Assembly (NCBI RefSeq): GCF_001422285.1
Contig: NZ_LMMO01000006.1
Coordinates: forward strand, 29,496 to 93,495
From: Frigoribacterium sp. Leaf263
GTDB taxonomy: Bacteria; Actinomycetota; Actinomycetes; Actinomycetales; Microbacteriaceae
Reading direction: 5' to 3'
DNA length: 64,000 bases
The notes below the pieces were generated by a model. The model saw only the letters and a list, made by a program, of their open reading frames with translations. It was not told the origin of the DNA and searched no databases. Each line of letters opens with the position of its first letter. Within the stretch, counting starts at the first letter, position 1. This document shows positions 60,433-64,000 of this stretch, in pieces. Made by a program: the position numbers and the translations under genes.

Positions 60433-61561
60433 CCGAGCCGCCCCACGCGGCTATGTCGCTCCCGGTTTCGGTGCCGTCGCCGATGCCTTCGCTTCCAACG
60501 TCATGGATCGAGGCGAAGGCGGTGCCGCCTGCACCGTCCTCGTGAACGGGGACGTCGTCGTCGACATCTTCGGTGGCGAAGCCCGGCCGGGCAAGAACTG
60601 GACTGCCCACACAAAATCTGTCGTCTTCTCGGTCAGCAAAGGCGTGACGACCATCCTTCTCCTGATGGCCGCGGAGTCTGGATTTCTCGACCTCGACCGC
60701 CCCGTCGCGGAATACTGGCCCGAGTTCGGAGCCCACGGCAAAGGAAGCTTGACCGTCCGGGAGCTCCTGGCCCATCGAGGCGGAATCATCGGCCTGGAGC
60801 AGCCTGTCGCCCCTCACGAACTCGGTGCATGGTTTCCCGTGGTCGACGCGCTAGCCACCCAGAAGCCATTGTGGCGGCCAGGAACAGGACACGAATACCA
60901 CGCCATCACCCTCGGGTACCTCGCTGGTGAGGTCCTTCGGCGAACCACAGGATGCCTGCCCTCCGAATGGCTTGCCGCGGAGGTCGCCGCACCCCTCGGC
61001 CTCGATATGACCTACGGGGATGACATCGATGACCCTAACCGGGCCCTCATCCGACAGCCCATGGACCAAGGGGCGGGAATCCCGATGTCGCCCTTTGACG
61101 ACGAGACCTCGGCTCAGATTCTCTTCTCTCACGTCTACGGCCCGGGCGACATCTTCGAGGTCAGCAACAAGCCGGTCTTCCTCGACCATGAAAGTCCCGC
61201 GGCGAACCTCGTCACACGCGCCCGCGACCTCGCCCGGCTCTACAGCGCAACCGTCGTTACAACGGATGGCGTCAGACTTCTCCAGGCCAGCACCGTGGCC
61301 GAGGCCAGCGCACCCCTGTCGATCGGCAAACCCCTCCTCGGTCCAGACGTCGGAACACGGTGGGGAACCGGCTTCATGATCCACAGCCACCGCCGCCCCA
61401 TGGCCGGCCCGGGAAGCTTCGGACACGACGGGGCGGGCGGGCAACTCGCCTTCGCCCACCCGGGCCTCGAGCTCGGATTCGGTTTCCAGACTGCGTTCCC
61501 GGGCGGCGACTTCGACGACCGCGCCAACCGGCTGACCACCGCCCTCCAGACCTGCCTCTAA
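60407..61561 (+). CDS. beta-lactamase-fold esterase (class C/EstB-type)
   Basis: A 384-residue protein from the ATG at 60407 inside the MFS gene end. Nucleophile motif SVSK (Ser75, Lys78) in VVFSVSKGVT, Tyr in HEYHAITLGYLAGEV, and the third motif near GHDGAGG. No signal peptide, so an intracellular esterase rather than a secreted beta-lactamase. Likely hydrolyses the ester imported or formed by the neighbouring monooxygenase pathway. Confidence 0.88.
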   Translation: MTSSPSSRNRAAPRGYVAPGFGAVADAFASNVMDRGEGGAACTVLVNGDVVVDIFGGEARPGKNWTAHTKSVVFSVSKGVTTILLLMAAESGFLDLDRPVAEYWPEFGAHGKGSLTVRELLAHRGGIIGLEQPVAPHELGAWFPVVDALATQKPLWRPGTGHEYHAITLGYLAGEVLRRTTGCLPSEWLAAEVAAPLGLDMTYGDDIDDPNRALIRQPMDQGAGIPMSPFDDETSAQILFSHVYGPGDIFEVSNKPVFLDHESPAANLVTRARDLARLYSATVVTTDGVRLLQASTVAEASAPLSIGKPLLGPDVGTRWGTGFMIHSHRRPMAGPGSFGHDGAGGQLAFAHPGLELGFGFQTAFPGGDFDDRANRLTTALQTCL

Positions 61562-61594
61562 ATTGCCCGCACCCTTCAATGAAAGCCACCCCCA

Positions 61595-62551
61595 ATGCCT
61601 GTTGATCCTTTCCTGACCCCCCTGCTTCCGACTCCTCACCTTCCTGAGATACACGACTTCGCGGCCTGGCGAGCTACTGAGGAGGCGAACGCCGACGCCT
61701 TTGTCTCGCAACTCATCGAAGAAGCGCCGACCGACGTCAGATCGCATACCGCTGTCATCGCGGTGGCCGACGGCGGGATGATCGAACTCGGAATCTTCCG
61801 CCCTGACAATGAGGACGTACTCCCCGCGCACCTCTACCTACACGGCGGTGGGTGGATCGCCGGCTCAGCCCTCAGCCAATCCACGTCGACGATCGCCAAA
61901 GAGCGCGCCATTGGTGCAAACTGCGTCGTCATCACCGTCAACTATCGGAAAGCACCAGAGCACCCCTACCCCGCTGCGCTGCTTGACTGCCAAGCCGCTT
62001 TCGAATGGGTAATCACCCACGCGGACGAGCTTCTCGTCGATGCCACCTGCATCACGCTCGGCGGAGGGTCAGCCGGGGGCAATCTCGCCGCTGCGCTCGC
62101 TATGAAGATCCATGACGAAAACGGGCCTGCGATCGCTCTACAGCTGCTCGAAGTCCCCAGTCTTGACCTGACCCTCAGCCAACCATCACACAGTGATCGC
62201 GACCTAGGCACGAACTACGCCCTCCACGCCGAAGACACTCAGCGCATGATCGGCCTGTATCTCGGACCCGATCAGGACCCGGCCGCCCGATACGCATCAC
62301 CTCTGCTCGCGGAGGACGTCTCCGGAGTTGCTCCGGCCTACATCATGACCGCGGAGTTCGACATGCTCAGAGACGACGGAGCACTGTACGCAGACAAATT
62401 GCGTCGGTCAGGTGTCCCCGCGACGCACTCACTCCAGATCGGGCACATTCATGCCTCATCGGCTTTCACCAGAGTTATGGAAGGAGCAAGACGTTGGCGG
62501 GGGGAGGCCATAAATGCCCTCAACCATGCGCACGCTGAAGAACGCCCCTGA
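61595..62551 (+). CDS. HSL-family alpha/beta hydrolase
   Basis: A 318-residue cytosolic protein. HGGGW (83-87), GGSAGG with Ser159, acid in EFDMLRDDG, and His in GHIHAS. Typical hormone-sensitive-lipase-type esterase. Third gene after the MFS transporter, 33 bp downstream of the EstB-type esterase. Confidence 0.9.
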   Translation: MPVDPFLTPLLPTPHLPEIHDFAAWRATEEANADAFVSQLIEEAPTDVRSHTAVIAVADGGMIELGIFRPDNEDVLPAHLYLHGGGWIAGSALSQSTSTIAKERAIGANCVVITVNYRKAPEHPYPAALLDCQAAFEWVITHADELLVDATCITLGGGSAGGNLAAALAMKIHDENGPAIALQLLEVPSLDLTLSQPSHSDRDLGTNYALHAEDTQRMIGLYLGPDQDPAARYASPLLAEDVSGVAPAYIMTAEFDMLRDDGALYADKLRRSGVPATHSLQIGHIHASSAFTRVMEGARRWRGEAINALNHAHAEERP

Positions 62552-62811
62552 CATAAACACACTTCAGCCCGCGCCTATTGGTCCGAACCATCATACCCTT
62601 GAGGTGATAGATCGAAGATTTACAGAGTCGTCATCAGAAACCTTTTTGACCCTTTGGATACAACCGCCCTAGAGCACCTCGGCCTCTGCGTAGATTCGCA
62701 ATGTCAGTTTGATCAACCCAAAGGCCCCGTAGGATTCGGACCGAGACGGCTCGATCCGCTCGACACGCTTTCAAGTAGCTAGCGGCGCGAACATGAGCCC
62801 AGGTGGAATCG

Positions 62812-63834
62812 TCATCCGCCGTTGGTTTGAGGGACACCCTTTCCGAGCGACTCGAAACGATATATGTAACCACCAGCCTCACCGCTCACAGTCATGTACC
62901 CGTCGGTGGTCCCTGGGCGGACCGCGAGGTTCGTGGCGGAGACCAGACCTTCGTCCTCCTCCGGCACGGTGATCCTGGCGATCAGGTCACCGCCGGAGTT
63001 GTGGACAGCGATCTCTGGCTTGCCTTCGAAGGCCTGGTATACGTTGCCGTCGGCGTCGACGGCGCTCGAATCGACTCGCCCTGCACCCGCCGACATGTAC
63101 ATGCCGGGATGCAGACTGGTCGCGGCGCTGCGTTCCTCATCGAGGGCGACGAGGTCGATACGGTTCGCGGCGTATTGACTTAGCCACAGCCCCGACCAGT
63201 CGGCAGTGAACGAGATTCCGTTGGGTGAAGGAAGACCGCGCGCGATGACTGACGCCTCACCCGTACGCCCGTCAATCCGGACGACCCGGCCTCCTGTGGT
63301 CGCCGCTTCAGCCGGCACACCGGGAAACGCCGTGAAGTCGCTGACGAAATGGTTCCCTTCCTCGTCGAAAGCGATGTCGTCGGGGCTGAGCCGCTGCCCT
63401 TCGACGTCACCTTCGAAGAAGACCCGGGGGTCGATTCCGTCTGCGGTGATGCTGGTGATGGTCCCCCGGGCGATGTCGGTGAGGTAAAGCCGATCGTCCA
63501 GGGGGCTGAACTGTGCTGAGGTGAATGCACTGGATCGATCCGTGTACACGGGTTCCACCTCCTCGGTCTCGAGATCGATTCCGAGGACCTTCGGCTCCCC
63601 GGAGGGCGCGGTGACATCGACGACGTAGAGACGACCGTCGGGGCCGAAGGCCGGCCCCTCGAGCAGAGTGCGACCCGTCGACTCATGCACGTCGGTGACC
63701 TTGAGGACACGCTCGGCCTCTCGCGCCATCTCGCGCTCGGGCGCACCGTCGACGCCTCCGTTGGTGCAGCCGGTCGTCAGGACCGTGATCAGTGCCACGG
63801 CCGTGCCCGCGGTGACGAGCCGGGGCCAGCTCAC
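62812..63834 (-). CDS. SMP-30/gluconolactonase-like lipoprotein
   Basis: A 340-residue protein from a GTG at 63834 that overlaps the upstream stop (GTGA); a longer frame to 63987 has the composition of a shadow. Signal peptide and lipobox VLTTGC (Cys23). Six-bladed propeller with the SMP-30 features EGPAFGPDGRLYVVD, SPNGISFTADWSGLWLSQ and DDIAFDEEGN (metal-binding acids). Probably hydrolyses a lactone outside the membrane. It follows the Baeyer-Villiger monooxygenase gene. Confidence 0.85.
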   Translation of the reverse strand: MSWPRLVTAGTAVALITVLTTGCTNGGVDGAPEREMAREAERVLKVTDVHESTGRTLLEGPAFGPDGRLYVVDVTAPSGEPKVLGIDLETEEVEPVYTDRSSAFTSAQFSPLDDRLYLTDIARGTITSITADGIDPRVFFEGDVEGQRLSPDDIAFDEEGNHFVSDFTAFPGVPAEAATTGGRVVRIDGRTGEASVIARGLPSPNGISFTADWSGLWLSQYAANRIDLVALDEERSAATSLHPGMYMSAGAGRVDSSAVDADGNVYQAFEGKPEIAVHNSGGDLIARITVPEEDEGLVSATNLAVRPGTTDGYMTVSGEAGGYIYRFESLGKGVPQTNGG

Positions 63835-64000
63835 GTCGTCGCCTGGGAGGGGACCCCGCCGAGCACATCGCCCAGGGACATCCGACGCCATTCCTCGAGC
63901 ACGTCGTGGAACGCGACCGGGCCGGGGCCGTAGGAGGAGGTGTTCGGCCTGCCGCGGCCCTCGGCGTTGTAGTAGCCCGGGGTGCACTCGGCCTGGAAGG
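63831..64000 (-). CDS. Baeyer-Villiger monooxygenase, C-terminal fragment (5' end beyond window)
   Basis: The minus-strand frame ending at 63831 gives 55 residues: FQAECTPGYYNAEGRGRPN followed by a TSSYGPGPVAFHDVLEEWRR segment. This matches the C-terminus of FAD- and NADPH-dependent cyclohexanone monooxygenase-type enzymes (CTPGYYNxEG). They insert oxygen next to a carbonyl to make an ester or lactone, which the SMP-30 protein, whose GTG start overlaps this stop, could open. Confidence 0.85.
   Translation of the reverse strand, partial: FQAECTPGYYNAEGRGRPNTSSYGPGPVAFHDVLEEWRRMSLGDVLGGVPSQATT

Noticed and set aside
62552..62811. possible transposase remnant in lower-GC DNA (minus frame 62634-62882)
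   Set aside because: No catalytic motif or terminal repeats; composition alone is not sufficient.

Overview
The window is high-GC DNA with short intergenic gaps, ATGA/GTGA start-stop overlaps and many GTG starts. Protein families such as the SCO6880/PrgI conjugation protein, DUF4913, DUF6668 and LPD29 point to an actinobacterium, most likely order Micrococcales. It reads as a conjugative element (integrated element or plasmid segment) carrying a sugar-catabolism cargo, followed by accessory or chromosomal metabolic gene clusters. No rRNA, tRNA, CRISPR array, integrase or intact insertion sequence was found.

Element backbone, left part (1-14.5 kb): a primase/polymerase-like gene runs off the left edge, with a possible antisense RNA across its upstream region. 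Two small DNA-binding proteins follow. A four-gene minus-strand operon with overlapping ends (lipoprotein, M15 peptidase, membrane-anchored beta-propeller, FHA protein) is divergent from the type IV secretion operon: DUF6668, VirB2-like, VirB8/TcpC-like, VirB6-like, SCO6880, VirB4, VirD4, DUF4913. A 126-bp divergent region with an 18-bp-period direct repeat separates the two operons.

Cargo (14.5-22.4 kb): a fructan-type locus with a GH32 beta-fructosidase, sugar ABC transporter, LacI regulator, PfkB fructokinase and a GH91 enzyme without signal peptide. I read it as import and intracellular breakdown of difructose anhydride (DFA) or a related inulin-derived fructose dimer. Two tandem LacI-type operators sit between GH32 and the transporter.

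Element backbone, right part (22.8-37 kb): an AAA ATPase with a probably leaderless message, relaxase plus MobC with a candidate oriT, a zeta-toxin module, glutaredoxin-like, LPD29 and ParB-like proteins, and several tiny genes. Two copies of a 214-bp inverted-repeat-bounded leader lie 21-26 bp upstream of two of these genes. A hairpin-rich gene-free kilobase lies between two paralogous small genes. A 5'-truncated DUF2254 gene at 37.0-37.5 kb may mark the element edge.

Metabolic region (37.8-64 kb): an alpha/beta hydrolase; SDR + XRE regulator + cupin; MFS exporter + TetR + flavin monooxygenase; MFS importer + TetR + GH3 glycosidase; a DeoR-controlled amino-sugar/tagatose-bisphosphate operon (KbaY, KbaZ, AgaS, BadF-type kinase, DMT transporter); and a set of esterases, an MFS transporter, a TetR regulator, an SMP-30 lipoprotein and the C-terminus of a Baeyer-Villiger monooxygenase, which together suggest ketone-to-ester/lactone degradation.
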